Below, one piece after another: positions 8,391 through 17,756 of a stretch of DNA of 64,000 bases (position 1 is its first letter; every line of letters starts with the position of its first letter). Source of the DNA: Streptomyces sp. SJL17-4 (GTDB lineage: Bacteria; Actinomycetota; Actinomycetes; Streptomycetales; Streptomycetaceae); the NCBI RefSeq assembly GCF_036826855.1, contig NZ_CP104578.1, positions 6,940,501-7,004,500 of the forward strand, written 5' to 3'. Under the pieces are notes generated by a model that saw nothing but the letters and a program-made list of their open reading frames with translations, had not been told where the DNA came from and did not search any database. A program made the position numbers and the translations under genes.

Positions 8391-9071
8391 ATCAGCGCCG
8401 AGCCCCGCATCAACGACAGGATTCGCGTTCCCGAGGTGCGACTTGTCGGACCCAGCGGCGAGCAGGTCGGGATTGTTCCGCTTGCCAAGGCCCTGGAGCT
8501 CGCACAGGAGTACGACCTCGACCTGGTCGAGGTGGCGGCGAACGCCCGTCCGCCCGTGTGCAAGCTCATGGACTACGGGAAGTTCAAGTACGAGTCGGCC
8601 ATGAAGGCCCGTGAGGCGCGCAAGAACCAGGCGCACACGGTCATCAAGGAGATGAAGCTCCGGCCGAAGATCGACCCGCACGACTACGACACCAAGAAGG
8701 GTCACGTCGTCCGGTTCCTCAAGCAGGGTGACAAGGTCAAGATCACGATCATGTTCCGTGGTCGTGAGCAGTCCCGTCCCGAGCTTGGTTTCCGGCTGCT
8801 GCAGCGGCTGGCGTCGGACGTCGAGGAGCTTGGCTTCATCGAGTCCAACCCGAAGCAGGACGGCCGGAACATGATCATGGTTCTCGGCCCGCACAAGAAG
8901 AAGACCGAGGCCATGGCCGAGGCGCGTGAGGCCCAGGCCGCACGCAAGGCCGAGCGCCAGGGCGTCACCTCCGAGGAGACGTCCGAGGCTCCGGCCGCAG
9001 AGACCGAGGCTGCTGAGGCTCCGGTCGTCGAGGTCGAGGCGGAAGCCCCGGCCGAGACCCCCGAGGCGTGA
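8391..9071 (+). CDS. infC: Translation initiation factor IF-3 (ATC start)
   Basis: IF3 binds the 30S subunit, prevents premature 50S joining and rejects non-canonical start codons. The body is canonical: [18 protein letters not shown], then the linker [28 protein letters not shown] cut by a conserved basic helix, then the C domain with [13 protein letters not shown]-terminal Ala/Glu tail of about 45 residues is actinobacterial. The start is chosen as ATC at 8391: AGGAGG lies at 8381-8386, only 4 bases upstream, while the only in-frame ATG (8310) is 27 codons upstream with no conserved sequence and falls between attenuator and Shine-Dalgarno. Non-AUG starts in infC are known to allow self-control by IF3. 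226 residues. Confidence 0.9.
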   Translation: MSAEPRINDRIRVPEVRLVGPSGEQVGIVPLAKALELAQEYDLDLVEVAANARPPVCKLMDYGKFKYESAMKAREARKNQAHTVIKEMKLRPKIDPHDYDTKKGHVVRFLKQGDKVKITIMFRGREQSRPELGFRLLQRLASDVEELGFIESNPKQDGRNMIMVLGPHKKKTEAMAEAREAQAARKAERQGVTSEETSEAPAAETEAAEAPVVEVEAEAPAETPEA

Positions 9072-9195
9072 CCCGCGGGGCTGCCAACCAGGCAGCCCCG
9101 GGCCCCGCCCGGAACCACCGAACGAAGAATTGACGCTCCCGGATCTCCGGTGCCCGCACCGGTGGGGAGCGCCACTGACGAGGAGATACGGCGCG

Positions 9196-9390
9196 ATGCC
9201 GAAGAACAAGACGCACTCCGGTGCCAAGAAGCGCTTCAAGGTCACCGGCACCGGCAAGATCCTGCGCGAGCGCGCCGGCAAGCGCCACCTGCTCGAGCAC
9301 AAGTCGTCCAAGCTGACGCGTCGCCTCACCGGCAACGCCGAGATGGCCCCGGGTGACGCCGCCAAGATCAAGAAGATGCTGGGCATCTGA
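9196..9390 (+). CDS. rpmI: 50S ribosomal protein L35
   Basis: 64 residues, the normal length, highly basic, starting [20 protein letters not shown] and ending [14 protein letters not shown] lies at 9180-9185 upstream of the ATG. It sits between infC and rplT in the universal order, so it belongs to the same operon and leader control. Confidence 0.97.
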   Translation: MPKNKTHSGAKKRFKVTGTGKILRERAGKRHLLEHKSSKLTRRLTGNAEMAPGDAAKIKKMLGI

Positions 9391-9497
9391 GTTTGATCTC
9401 CCGCTCTCGGCGACGAGAGCTTCCGGCCAAGACCGGGAACCATCCGTTTTTCGGGTCGTGTGAGGACCACCACGACCCCGCTACAAGGAGTTAACAA

Positions 9498-9884
9498 GTG
9501 GCACGCGTCAAGCGGGCAGTCAACGCCCACAAGAAGCGCCGGGCGATCCTCGAGGCGGCCTCCGGCTACCGCGGTCAGCGTTCGCGCCTGTACCGCAAGG
9601 CCAAGGAGCAGGTCACCCACTCGCTGGTCTACAACTACAACGACCGCAAGAAGCGCAAGGGCGACTTCCGTCAGCTGTGGATCCAGCGCATCAACGCGGC
9701 TGCCCGTCTGAACGGCATGACGTACAACCGCCTCATCCAGGGTCTGAAGGCCGCCAACATCGAGGTGGACCGCAAGATCCTCGCCGAGCTGGCCGTCAAC
9801 GACGCCAACGCGTTCGCCGCGCTGGTCGAGGTCGCGCAGAAGGCTCTGCCGGCCGACGTCAACGCCCCGAAGGCCGCCGCCTGA
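9498..9884 (+). CDS. rplT: 50S ribosomal protein L20
   Basis: 128 residues. [18 protein letters not shown] opens the protein, followed by the basic helix [16 protein letters not shown] and the globular C-terminal domain with [11 protein letters not shown]20 is needed early in 50S assembly and is a translational repressor of its operon in several bacteria. The GTG start has AAGGAG at 9485-9490. About 107 bases separate it from rpmI. A strong hairpin follows. Confidence 0.97.
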   Translation: MARVKRAVNAHKKRRAILEAASGYRGQRSRLYRKAKEQVTHSLVYNYNDRKKRKGDFRQLWIQRINAAARLNGMTYNRLIQGLKAANIEVDRKILAELAVNDANAFAALVEVAQKALPADVNAPKAAA

Positions 9885-9910
9885 TCTTCCAGGCCGCAGT
9901 ACCTCTGCCC

Positions 9911-9942
9911 GGACCCGCAGGCGCGCACGCGTCTGCGGGTCC
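9911..9942 (+). terminator. Terminator of the infC-rpmI-rplT operon
   Basis: GGACCCGCAG (9911-9920) pairs with CTGCGGGTCC (9933-9942) around a 12-base loop, 26 bases after the rplT stop. No U run. Confidence 0.75.
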
Positions 9943-10029
9943 GGGTGCGTCTGCCCCCTGAAGGGTGTTCGGTGGAGGTGGGCCGCCCAGGCCCGACCGC
10001 CGCCGGCCCCGAAGCCCCGGCCCCCGGAC

Positions 10030-10093
10030 CCGAAGCCAGAAGTCCCGGACCCGAAGCCCCGGCCCGGCTCCCGAAGCCAGAAGTCCCGGACCC
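10030..10093 (+). repeat. Direct repeat upstream of the rRNA methylase gene
   Basis: A block of about 22 bp beginning CCGAAGCCAGAAGTCCCGGA occurs at 10030 and again at 10071. Shorter CCCGAAGCC copies lie around it, so the 9990-10110 leader is a small degenerate repeat tract. It has no evident gene function. Confidence 0.7.
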
Positions 10094-10132
10094 CGAAGCC
10101 ACCCGGCACCGAAGAGAGAACCGCCTCACCTC

Positions 10133-10972
10133 ATGGTCACCCCCGAGCTGATCTCCCCGCGTTCCCCGCGCGTCGTCGCCGCCCGGCGGCTCGCCAAGCG
10201 CAACTTCCGGGGCAAGGACCGCCTCTTCATCGCCGAGGGCCCGCAGGCCGTCCGTGAGGCCGTCGAGCACCGCGGCTCCACCGGAGAGCCCACGCTCGTC
10301 GAGCTCTTCACCACCGTCGAGGCCGCCGAGCGGTACAGCGCCATCATCGAGGCCGCACTCGCCGCCGGGGCCCGCGTCCACCACGCCTCCGACGCCGTCC
10401 TCGCCGAGGTCTCCCAGACCGTCACCCCGCAGGGGCTCGTGGGTGTCTGCCGGTTCCTCGACTCGCCGTTCGAGGAGATCGTCGCGGCCCGCCCCAAGCT
10501 GGTCGCCGTCCTCGCCCACGTACGGGACCCCGGGAACGCCGGCACGGTGCTGCGCTGCGCCGACGCGGCCGGCGCCGACGCGGTCGTCCTCACCGACGCC
10601 TCCGTCGACCTGTACAACCCCAAGTCCGTCCGCGCCTCCGTCGGGTCCCTCTTCCATCTGCCGGTCGCCGTCGGCGTCCCCGTCGAGCAGGCCGTCGCCG
10701 GGCTGAAGAGCGCGGGCGTACGGATCCTCGCCGCCGACGGGGCCGGTCAGGACGACCTCGACGCCGAGCTGGACGCGGGCACCATGGGCGGGCCCACCGC
10801 CTGGATCTTCGGCAACGAGGCCTGGGGGCTGCCCGAGGAGACCCGGGCCCTCGCCGACGCCGTCGTCCGCGTCCCGATCCACGGCAAGGCCGAGAGCCTC
10901 AACCTCGCGACGGCTGCCGCGGTCTGCCTGTACGCCTCCGCCCGCGCCCAGCGCCCCCGAACCTCCGCCTGA
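10133..10972 (+). CDS. SpoU/TrmH-family RNA 2'-O-methyltransferase
   Basis: 279 residues. An N-terminal substrate-binding domain (LAKRNFRGKDRLFIAEGPQAV) is followed by the knotted SPOUT methylase domain with motif 1 LAHVRDPGNAGTVLRCADA, motif 2 AWIFGNEAWGL and motif 3 IPIHGKAESLNLATAAA-type sequence (here VPIHGKAESLNLATAAAV). It uses S-adenosylmethionine to methylate rRNA or tRNA ribose. The ATG at 10133 was chosen because homologous sequence begins there; upstream in-frame codons lie in repeat sequence. The order rplT-methylase-histidine kinase-pheST is usual in Streptomyces. Confidence 0.9.
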   Translation: MVTPELISPRSPRVVAARRLAKRNFRGKDRLFIAEGPQAVREAVEHRGSTGEPTLVELFTTVEAAERYSAIIEAALAAGARVHHASDAVLAEVSQTVTPQGLVGVCRFLDSPFEEIVAARPKLVAVLAHVRDPGNAGTVLRCADAAGADAVVLTDASVDLYNPKSVRASVGSLFHLPVAVGVPVEQAVAGLKSAGVRILAADGAGQDDLDAELDAGTMGGPTAWIFGNEAWGLPEETRALADAVVRVPIHGKAESLNLATAAAVCLYASARAQRPRTSA

Positions 10973-11053
10973 GGGGTCCATTCCGCCCTCCCCGCCCAGT
11001 AGAGTGACGCACTCGGGGGCCCACTGCGCTACACGGAGGGGTGGGGAACGGGG

Positions 11054-12223
11054 ATGACGGTCGGCACGGACAGTCCCGCACAGGCACGGAGCACCGCGCC
11101 GCACGCCCAGGAACCACCGGAACAGGTGGCCGCACCGGGCGCCCGGGAGCAGGCCGGCACCGACGGGTTCGCCGGTGTGCTTCCCGACGACCTGCCCGAC
11201 GGGCTCGTCGTCGCCGACGAGACCGGCCGGGTCGTCACCTTCAACGCCGCCGCCGGCCGTATCACCGCGGTCCCCGCCGACAAGGCCCTCGGCCTCCCCC
11301 TCGACCAGGCACTGCCGCTCGAAGACCTCAAGGGACGCCGCTGGTGGGCCCTGACCGACCCGTACGGCGGCCTCGCCACCCGCCGCGGCCAGCCCGAGCG
11401 CAATCTGCTGCTGCCCGGCGGCCGTGAGGTCCTCGTCTCCGCCCGCTACGTCCGCGAGCACCCCACCGGACCGGTCCGCCGGGTCGTGGTCTGCCTGCGC
11501 GGCACCGAGGCGCGCCGCCGCACCGAGCGCAGCCACGCCGAGCTCATCGCCACCGTCGCCCACGAGCTGCGCTCCCCGCTCACCTCCGTCAAGGGCTTCA
11601 CCGCCACCCTCCTCGGCAAGTGGGAGCGGTTCAACGACGAGCAGAAGCGGCTCATGCTGGAGACCGTCGACGCCGACGCGGGCCGCATCAAGCGGCTCAT
11701 CGCCGAACTCCTCGACATCTCCCGGATCGACTCCGGCCGGCTCGAAGTGCGGCGCCAGCCCGTCGACATCGCCGCCGCCATCGGCCGGCACGTCCAGGTG
11801 CACATCACCGGCGGCCAGTCCCCGGACCGGTTCTTCGTCCGGATCATGCCCGGGCTGCCCGCCCTCTGGGCCGACCCCGACAAGATCGACCAGATCCTCG
11901 GGAACCTCCTCGAAAATGCGGTGCGCCACGGCGACGGAACGGTCACCATCGAGGTGGCACCCGCCAGGACGTGCGCCGACGGAGAAGAGGGGACAGAGGT
12001 CACCGTGAGCGACGAGGGCCCCGGCATCCCCGAGGAGTCGATGAGCCGCGTCTTCACCCGCTTCTGGCGGGGCAGCAAGCGCGGCGGCACCGGGCTCGGC
12101 CTCTATATCGTCAAGGGCGTCGTCGAGGCCCACGGCGGAACCATCACCGTCGGCAGGGGCCCCCGAGGCGGGGCCGAGTTCCGATTTATGCTGCCCGTCG
12201 GCACCCCGGCCCATCTCGCCTGA
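11054..12223 (+). CDS. Soluble PAS-domain sensor histidine kinase
   Basis: 389 residues with no membrane segment. Order: a disordered N terminus (1-45), a PAS domain (about 46-150, DGLVVADETGRVVTFNAAAG), a HisKA dimerisation domain with the phospho-acceptor His in VAHELRSPLTSVKG (about 169), and an HATPase domain with the N box NLLENAVRHGDG, G1 VSDEGPGIP and G2 GTGLGLYIVKG. No response regulator gene is adjacent, so it is an orphan kinase sensing a cytoplasmic signal. A TAGAGT -10 box lies at 11000-11005. Confidence 0.9.
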   Translation: MTVGTDSPAQARSTAPHAQEPPEQVAAPGAREQAGTDGFAGVLPDDLPDGLVVADETGRVVTFNAAAGRITAVPADKALGLPLDQALPLEDLKGRRWWALTDPYGGLATRRGQPERNLLLPGGREVLVSARYVREHPTGPVRRVVVCLRGTEARRRTERSHAELIATVAHELRSPLTSVKGFTATLLGKWERFNDEQKRLMLETVDADAGRIKRLIAELLDISRIDSGRLEVRRQPVDIAAAIGRHVQVHITGGQSPDRFFVRIMPGLPALWADPDKIDQILGNLLENAVRHGDGTVTIEVAPARTCADGEEGTEVTVSDEGPGIPEESMSRVFTRFWRGSKRGGTGLGLYIVKGVVEAHGGTITVGRGPRGGAEFRFMLPVGTPAHLA

Positions 12224-12400
12224 CGAGATCCAGTACGAAGTCCGACCGGATCGGACAGGATCGGACGAGATCGAAAGCCGCCCGGGCCGCCCACGGGCTC
12301 ATTCGCATCCCCCCACCCCGTTAGACTCGTCCTTTGGCACGTTTGCGCCCTTGACGTCGAGCGGGGCCGCCCAGCCAAGCCAACGGAAGCACGGGAAGAG
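12224..12400 (+). promoter_or_regulatory. pheST promoter and leader
   Basis: TAGACT at 12322-12327 is a good -10 box and gives a leader of about 65 bases. The DNA before it carries short direct repeats of ATCGGA (12249-12272). No T-box structure and no Phe-codon leader peptide were seen. The pheS ATG is preceded by GGGAAGAG. Confidence 0.5.
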
Positions 12401-13528
12401 ATGTCCGCACCCAATAAGTCGTACGACCCGGTTGAGGTCGAGGCACTGAAACCGGAAGAGATCGAGCGCATGCGGGACGAGGCGCTCGCCGCCTTCGCCG
12501 CCGCGGGCGACCTCGACGCGCTCGCGCACGCGAAGACGGCGCACACCGGTGGCACCTCGCCGCTGGCGCTCGCCAACCGGGAGATCGGTGCCCTGCCCCC
12601 GCAGGCCAAGGCCGCCGCCGGAAAGATCGTGGGCCAGGCCCGCGGCATCGTCTCCAAGGCGCTCGCCGCCCGCCAGACGGAGCTGGAGGCCGAGCGCGAC
12701 GCCCGCGTCCTCGTCGAGGAGGCCGTCGACGTCACCCTGCCGTACGACCGCGTCCCGGCCGGCGCCCGGCACCCGCTGACCACGCTCATGGAGCGCGTCT
12801 CCGACGTGTTCGTCTCCATGGGGTACGAGGTCGCCGAGGGTCCCGAGGTCGAGGCGGAGTGGTTCAACTTCGACGCCCTCAACTTCGTACCGGACCACCC
12901 GGCGCGCCAGATGCAGGACACCTTCTTCGTCGAAGGTCCGGAAGGCACCACCGGCGACGAGTCCGGTGTCGTGCTCCGCACGCACACCTCGCCGGTCCAG
13001 GCCCGCACGCTCATCGACCGGGAGCCCCCGGTCTACGTCGTGTGCCCCGGCCGCGTCTACCGCACCGACGAGCTCGACGCCACGCACACCCCGGTCTTCC
13101 ACCAGATCGAGCTGCTCGCCGTCGACGAGGGCCTGACCATGGCCGACCTCAAGGGCACCCTGGACCACATGGTCCAGGCGCTCTTCGGCCCGGACATGAA
13201 GACCCGGCTGCGCCCGAACTTCTTCCCCTTCACCGAGCCGTCCGCCGAGATGGACATGCTCTGCTACGTGTGCCGCGGCGAGTCCGTCGGCAACCCGGAC
13301 CGCCCCTGCCGCACCTGCGGCAGCGAGGGCTGGATCGAGCTGGGCGGCTGCGGCATGGTCAACCCGAAGGTGCTCGTCGCCTGCGGTGTGGACCCCGAGA
13401 AGTACAGCGGATTCGCCTTCGGGTTCGGCATCGAGCGGATGCTGATGTTCCGCCACAACGTCGACGACATGCGAAACATGGTCGAGGGTGACGTCCGGTT
13501 CACCCGGCCGTTCGGGATGGAGATCTGA
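12401..13528 (+). CDS. pheS: Phenylalanyl-tRNA synthetase alpha subunit
   Basis: 375 residues. The catalytic subunit of the alpha2-beta2 class II synthetase that charges tRNA-Phe. An N-terminal coiled-coil region (about 1-100) that contacts tRNA precedes the catalytic core. Class II motif 2 region is at [19 protein letters not shown], and motif 3 is at [17 protein letters not shown] Cys pair set, CYVCRG...CRTCGSEGW, marks the insert present in many actinobacterial PheS proteins. The stop overlaps the pheT start by one base. Confidence 0.97.
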   Translation: MSAPNKSYDPVEVEALKPEEIERMRDEALAAFAAAGDLDALAHAKTAHTGGTSPLALANREIGALPPQAKAAAGKIVGQARGIVSKALAARQTELEAERDARVLVEEAVDVTLPYDRVPAGARHPLTTLMERVSDVFVSMGYEVAEGPEVEAEWFNFDALNFVPDHPARQMQDTFFVEGPEGTTGDESGVVLRTHTSPVQARTLIDREPPVYVVCPGRVYRTDELDATHTPVFHQIELLAVDEGLTMADLKGTLDHMVQALFGPDMKTRLRPNFFPFTEPSAEMDMLCYVCRGESVGNPDRPCRTCGSEGWIELGGCGMVNPKVLVACGVDPEKYSGFAFGFGIERMLMFRHNVDDMRNMVEGDVRFTRPFGMEI

Positions 13529-16056
13529 TGCGGGTCCCGCTTTCTTGGCTGCGGGAGTACGTCGACCTGCCGGCGACGGAGACCGGCCGCGACGTCCAGG
13601 CCAAGCTCATTTCGGCAGGCCTCGAGGTCGAGACCGTCGAGCAGCTCGGCGCCGGCCTGACCGGCCCGCTGGTGGTCGGCAAGGTCCTCACCATCGAGGA
13701 GCTGACGGAGTTCAAGAAGCCCATCCGCTTCTGCACCGTCGACGTCGGCCAGGCCAACGGCACCGGCGAGCCCCAGGAGATCATCTGTGGCGCCCGGAAC
13801 TTCGCCGCCGGCGACAAGGTCGTCGTTGCCCTGCCCGGCGCCGTGCTCCCCGGTGACTTCCGGATCGCCGAGCGCAAGACGTACGGCCGGGTCTCCCGGG
13901 GCATGATCTGCTCCGGCGACGAGCTCGGCATGGGCGACGACGGCACCCACGGCATCATCGTGCTGCCGCCGGAGCTCGAGATCGGCATCGACGCCACGAA
14001 GCTCCTGGAGCTGTACGACGAGGTCCTCGACATCGCCGTCACCCCGGACCGCGGCTACTGCCTCTCGATGCGCGGTGTCGCCCGCGAGACCGCCATCGCG
14101 TACGGCCTGCCGCTGCGCGACCCGGCGCTGCTCGATGTGCCCGCGCCCAACTCGTACGGCTACCCGGTCCGGGTCACCGACCCGATCGGCTGCGACCGCT
14201 TCACCGCCCGTACGGTCGTCGGCCTCGACCCCGAGGCCCGCAGCCCCATCTGGCTGCGGCGCCGCCTGCAGAAGGTCGGCATGCGCCCGATCTCGCTCGC
14301 CGTCGACATCACCAACTACGTGATGATCGAGCTCGGCCAGCCGCTGCACGCCTACGACCGCACCCGGATCGACGGCCCCATCGGCGTCCGCCGCGCCGCC
14401 GAGGGCGAGAAGATCACCACGCTCGACGGCGCCAAGCGCGTCCTCGACTCGGGTGACCTGGTCATCATCGACAACCGCGGCCCCATCGGGATCGCGGGCG
14501 TCATGGGCGGCGCCGACACGGAGATCGCCGACCCGGTGACCGACCCGGAGACCGGCATCGTCACCGGCACCACCGAGGTCGTCATCGAGGCCGCGCACTT
14601 CGACGCGATCTCGATCGCCCGCACGGCCCGCCGGCACAAGCTGTCCTCCGAGGCGTCCAAGCGCTTCGAGCGCGGCGTCGACCCGCAGGCCGCCGCCGCC
14701 GCGGCGCAGCGCACGGTCGACCTGCTCGTGCTCCTCGCGGGGGGCACGGCCGAGGCCGGCGTCACCGAGATCGCCGCCCCCTCCGCGCCGCACTCCATCA
14801 CCATGCCGGCGAACCACCCCGACAAGGTCGCGGGTGTCGCCTACGGCCGCGAGATCGTCGTCCGCCGCCTCCAGGAGGTCGGCTGCGACGTCTACGGCCA
14901 GGACGAGCTCGTCGTCACCGTCCCGTCGTGGCGTCCCGACCTCTACGTGCCGAACGACCTCGCCGAAGAGGTCATCCGTCTGGAGGGCTACGAGAACCTG
15001 CCCTCCACGCTGCCGAAGCCCCCGGCCGGCCGCGGGCTCACCGAGCGCCAGCGCGTCCACCGCCGCGTGGGCCGCGCCCTGGCCGGCGCCGGCTACGTCG
15101 AGGCGCTGAACTACCCGTTCATCGGGGAGCAGGCCCTCGACAACCTCGGCCTCGACGCGGACGACGCCCGTCGTCGGCTCGTGAAGCTGGTCAACCCGCT
15201 CTCGGACGAGGAGCCCGCGCTCCGTACGACGCTGCTGCCGGGCCTGCTCGGCGCGCTGCGCCGGAACGACAGCCGCGGCAGCCACGACCTGGCGCTCTTC
15301 GAGACCGGTCTGGTCTTCCGGCCGGAGGGACAGCCGGGCGTCGCCGCCCGGCTGCCCGTCGACCGCCGCCCCACCGACGAGGAGATCGCCTCGGTCAACG
15401 CCGTGCTGCCCGCGCAGCCGCGCCGCGCCGCCGTCGTGCTCGCCGGTGCGCGCGAGCAGGCCGGCTGGTGGGGCAAGGGCCGTCCGTCCGACTGGGCGGA
15501 CGCGGTCGAGGCCGGCCGGACCGTGGCCGCCGAGGCCGGGGTCGAGCTGATCATCAGCGCCGACCAGCACGCCCCGTGGCACCCGGGCCGCTGCGCCGCG
15601 TTCCACGTCGAGGTGGACGGCGAGAAGGTCCTCGTCGGCCACGCAGGCGAGCTCCACCCGCGCGTGGTCAAGGCCTTCGGCCTGCCGGCCCGCACCTGCG
15701 CGATGGAGATCGACCTGGACCGCCTGGAGAAGGCGAACGAGGGCCCCGTGAAGGCACCCCGTATCTCCTCCTTCCCGGTGGCCACCCAGGACGTCGCCCT
15801 GGTCGTCGCGGGCAACGTCCCGGCCGCCGAGGTCGAGGCCGCCCTCACCGAGGGCGCGGGTGAACTCCTCGAGTCCATCCGGCTGTTCGACGTCTACACC
15901 GGCGACCAGCTCGGCGAGGGAACCAAGTCCCTGGCGTACGCCCTGAAGTTCCGCGCCGAGGACCGCACGCTCACGGTCGACGAGGCCACCGCGGCCCGCG
16001 ACGCGGCCGTGGCCCTGGCGTCCGAGCGCACGGGCGCGGTGCTGCGCGGCGCCTGA
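13528..16056 (+). CDS. pheT: Phenylalanyl-tRNA synthetase beta subunit
   Basis: 842 residues, the normal length. Opens [15 protein letters not shown]. It contains the tRNA-binding OB domain (about 40-150), the B3/B4 editing domain ([17 protein letters not shown], later [25 protein letters not shown] sequence), B5, the catalytic-like core and the C-terminal ferredoxin-like anticodon domain ([15 protein letters not shown]). The ATG overlaps the pheS TGA, which ensures equal synthesis. A very strong hairpin follows. Confidence 0.97.
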   Translation: MRVPLSWLREYVDLPATETGRDVQAKLISAGLEVETVEQLGAGLTGPLVVGKVLTIEELTEFKKPIRFCTVDVGQANGTGEPQEIICGARNFAAGDKVVVALPGAVLPGDFRIAERKTYGRVSRGMICSGDELGMGDDGTHGIIVLPPELEIGIDATKLLELYDEVLDIAVTPDRGYCLSMRGVARETAIAYGLPLRDPALLDVPAPNSYGYPVRVTDPIGCDRFTARTVVGLDPEARSPIWLRRRLQKVGMRPISLAVDITNYVMIELGQPLHAYDRTRIDGPIGVRRAAEGEKITTLDGAKRVLDSGDLVIIDNRGPIGIAGVMGGADTEIADPVTDPETGIVTGTTEVVIEAAHFDAISIARTARRHKLSSEASKRFERGVDPQAAAAAAQRTVDLLVLLAGGTAEAGVTEIAAPSAPHSITMPANHPDKVAGVAYGREIVVRRLQEVGCDVYGQDELVVTVPSWRPDLYVPNDLAEEVIRLEGYENLPSTLPKPPAGRGLTERQRVHRRVGRALAGAGYVEALNYPFIGEQALDNLGLDADDARRRLVKLVNPLSDEEPALRTTLLPGLLGALRRNDSRGSHDLALFETGLVFRPEGQPGVAARLPVDRRPTDEEIASVNAVLPAQPRRAAVVLAGAREQAGWWGKGRPSDWADAVEAGRTVAAEAGVELIISADQHAPWHPGRCAAFHVEVDGEKVLVGHAGELHPRVVKAFGLPARTCAMEIDLDRLEKANEGPVKAPRISSFPVATQDVALVVAGNVPAAEVEAALTEGAGELLESIRLFDVYTGDQLGEGTKSLAYALKFRAEDRTLTVDEATAARDAAVALASERTGAVLRGA

Positions 16057-16075
16057 CGCCCGAGCACGACAGCGG

Positions 16076-16110
16076 GAGGGCCGCCCCGGGGATTCCCCGG
16101 GGCGGCCCTC
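16076..16110 (+). terminator. pheST terminator
   Basis: Perfect 16-bp stem with a 3-base loop: arms 16076-16091 and 16095-16110, starting 20 bases after the pheT stop. Confidence 0.85.
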
Positions 16111-16341
16111 CGCCGTTTCCGGAGCCCGAAGTGCCGCACAGGGGAGCGGGACGCGTCCGCGTGTGCGCGTGGCGGAGGGCTGGCGGAGGGCGGCGCGCCT
16201 ACGGCGCTCACTCCTTCGGGTGAGATCGTCGCAGGGTGTTCCGTGGTGGGGTGCCCGGTCGGCAGAATCGACGCGGCCGCAGGGGCGGACCTGTGTGCAG
16301 CAGGGCCTTCGGGCGCTGTCGGGGCTCGGGAAGGGCCGTGC

Positions 16342-17409
16342 ATGATCCGTACGAGGTCGTTGGTCTCCGATGGCTCCCGGCTCCGCCGGCTGGCCCCGCT
16401 CGCTCTTCCCACCGTGTGGGGTGCGGTGGCCGTGGCGTGGAAGTTCGGCTGTCCGCTGGCCCGGCAGCCCGGACTGCCGATGAGGATCGCCACGAGTGTC
16501 GTCTTTCTCACCGTCGGCATCGGTCTGGTGCTCGGTCTGCGGCGCGGGCTCGCACGGGAGTTGGCGCTCGTTCGGGCCGTCGCCGTCGCCACCCAGCAGG
16601 TGCTGCTGCGGCCGCCGCCCGCCCGTCTCGACGGACTGTCGCTGGCGGCCGGGCAGTTGTCGGCCTCCCGGGGCGCGTCCGTCGGGGGCGACCTGTACGA
16701 GGCGGTCGCCACCCCGTACGGAATCCGGATCGTCATCGGGGACGTCAGGGGGCACGGTCTCGCCGCCCTGGGCGCGGTGGTCGCCGTGCTCGGGAGTTTT
16801 CGTGAGGCCGCGCATGACGAGGCCGAGCTCGGCGGGGTGCTGCGGCGACTTGAGCGGGCCCTGGAGCGGCATCTGCGGGAGCGGGCGCGGGACGAGCACC
16901 CGGCGCGGGCCGGGACGGCGCCCGAGCATCCGGCGGCGGAGGAGTTCGTGACCCTGCTGTTGCTGGAGGTCCGGCCCGACGGGCGGCTTTCCGTGCTCAA
17001 CTACGGCCACCCCGGGCCGTACCGCCTCGGGCGCACGGTGGAGCGGCTTCCCGTCGGCGACCCGCTGCCCCCGCTCGGGGTCCTGCCGCTGCCCACCGTC
17101 CTCGCGCCGTACACCGCGGCCCGGTTGACGCCCGGTGAGACGCTCGTCCTGCACACCGACGGGGCCGAGGAGGCCCGTGACCACCGGGGCCGGTTCTTCG
17201 CGCTCGACACCGTGCTGGCCGGGATGTGCGGTGCGGCGCCCGAAGCGCTCGTCCGCGAGGTCCACACCGCTCTGCTGCACCACACGGGCGGGCGGCTCAC
17301 CGACGACGTCGCCCTCCTCGTCGTACGCAACGACCGTGTCCGGGTGCCGGCGCAGCCCGCCGAACCCGGGCTGCGCCGCCCCCGGCCCGCCCCCTCCACC
17401 CACTGTTGA
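16342..17409 (+). CDS. Membrane PP2C/SpoIIE-family serine phosphatase
   Basis: 355 residues. Two hydrophobic segments near the N terminus (LAPLALPTVWGAVAVAW and VVFLTVGIGLVLGL) anchor a cytoplasmic PP2C/SpoIIE domain. Metal-binding Asp residues are seen in ASVGGDLYEAV, IVIGDVRGHG, LHTDGAEEARD and LTDDVALLVV. Such proteins dephosphorylate anti-anti-sigma factors or related partners; no anti-sigma or STAS gene is adjacent. The ATG at 16342 (MIRTRS) was preferred over GTG/ATG codons up to 33 codons upstream because those add sequence unlike the family; no strong ribosome site is visible. Confidence 0.85.
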   Translation: MIRTRSLVSDGSRLRRLAPLALPTVWGAVAVAWKFGCPLARQPGLPMRIATSVVFLTVGIGLVLGLRRGLARELALVRAVAVATQQVLLRPPPARLDGLSLAAGQLSASRGASVGGDLYEAVATPYGIRIVIGDVRGHGLAALGAVVAVLGSFREAAHDEAELGGVLRRLERALERHLRERARDEHPARAGTAPEHPAAEEFVTLLLLEVRPDGRLSVLNYGHPGPYRLGRTVERLPVGDPLPPLGVLPLPTVLAPYTAARLTPGETLVLHTDGAEEARDHRGRFFALDTVLAGMCGAAPEALVREVHTALLHHTGGRLTDDVALLVVRNDRVRVPAQPAEPGLRRPRPAPSTHC

Positions 17410-17756
17410 GCGGAGGGGGCCGGGGCCGGCGTCGCCCGCCCCGCCACGGAGTGTCGGGCAGATCGGCGGGGCGGGCGACACGGACCGGGCGGCCGCACTG
17501 ATTGAGGGGGAGCCGGCGGCCCGGTCATCGCCTTGCGGCGAGAAGCACAGTCAAGCGGTACGGGGACGAGCACGGCAGAGTACGCGGACCGGAAGAACGA
17601 GTACTTCATTCACACCCCGTGCGAAACCGTCCACGTCGTGTTGACCCGAAGGGCGTCCTCCGCGCAGGTTCGTCCCGTACGAATTCGGCCACCGCTACGC
17701 TGAGTTCACCGCGCTCGAGCCGAGCGGCCCGCGCGACCGGAGCGACCGGAGCGGTC
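17410..17756 (+). promoter_or_regulatory. Intergenic region: terminator and candidate promoter
   Basis: A 15-bp perfect stem (17431-17445 with 17465-17479) terminates the phosphatase gene. Further on, TTGACC at 17641-17646 with CAGGTT 18 bases later is a possible promoter for the TPR regulator. A second -10-like TACGCT lies at about 17695. I see no gene in this stretch. Confidence 0.5.
17431..17479 (+). terminator. Terminator after the PP2C phosphatase gene
   Basis: GTCGCCCGCCCCGCC (17431-17445) pairs perfectly with GGCGGGGCGGGCGAC (17465-17479), 21 bases after the stop codon. Confidence 0.8.

Noticed and set aside
12224..12400. T-box or Phe leader peptide before pheST
   Set aside because: No T-box bulge sequence, no tRNA-like stems and no run of Phe codons; only a plain promoter is visible.
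13264..17481. A 1405-residue minus-strand open frame opposite pheT and the PP2C gene
   Set aside because: It crosses two real genes and a terminator, and its composition (Asp/Gly/Val/Arg) is typical of antisense shadow frames.
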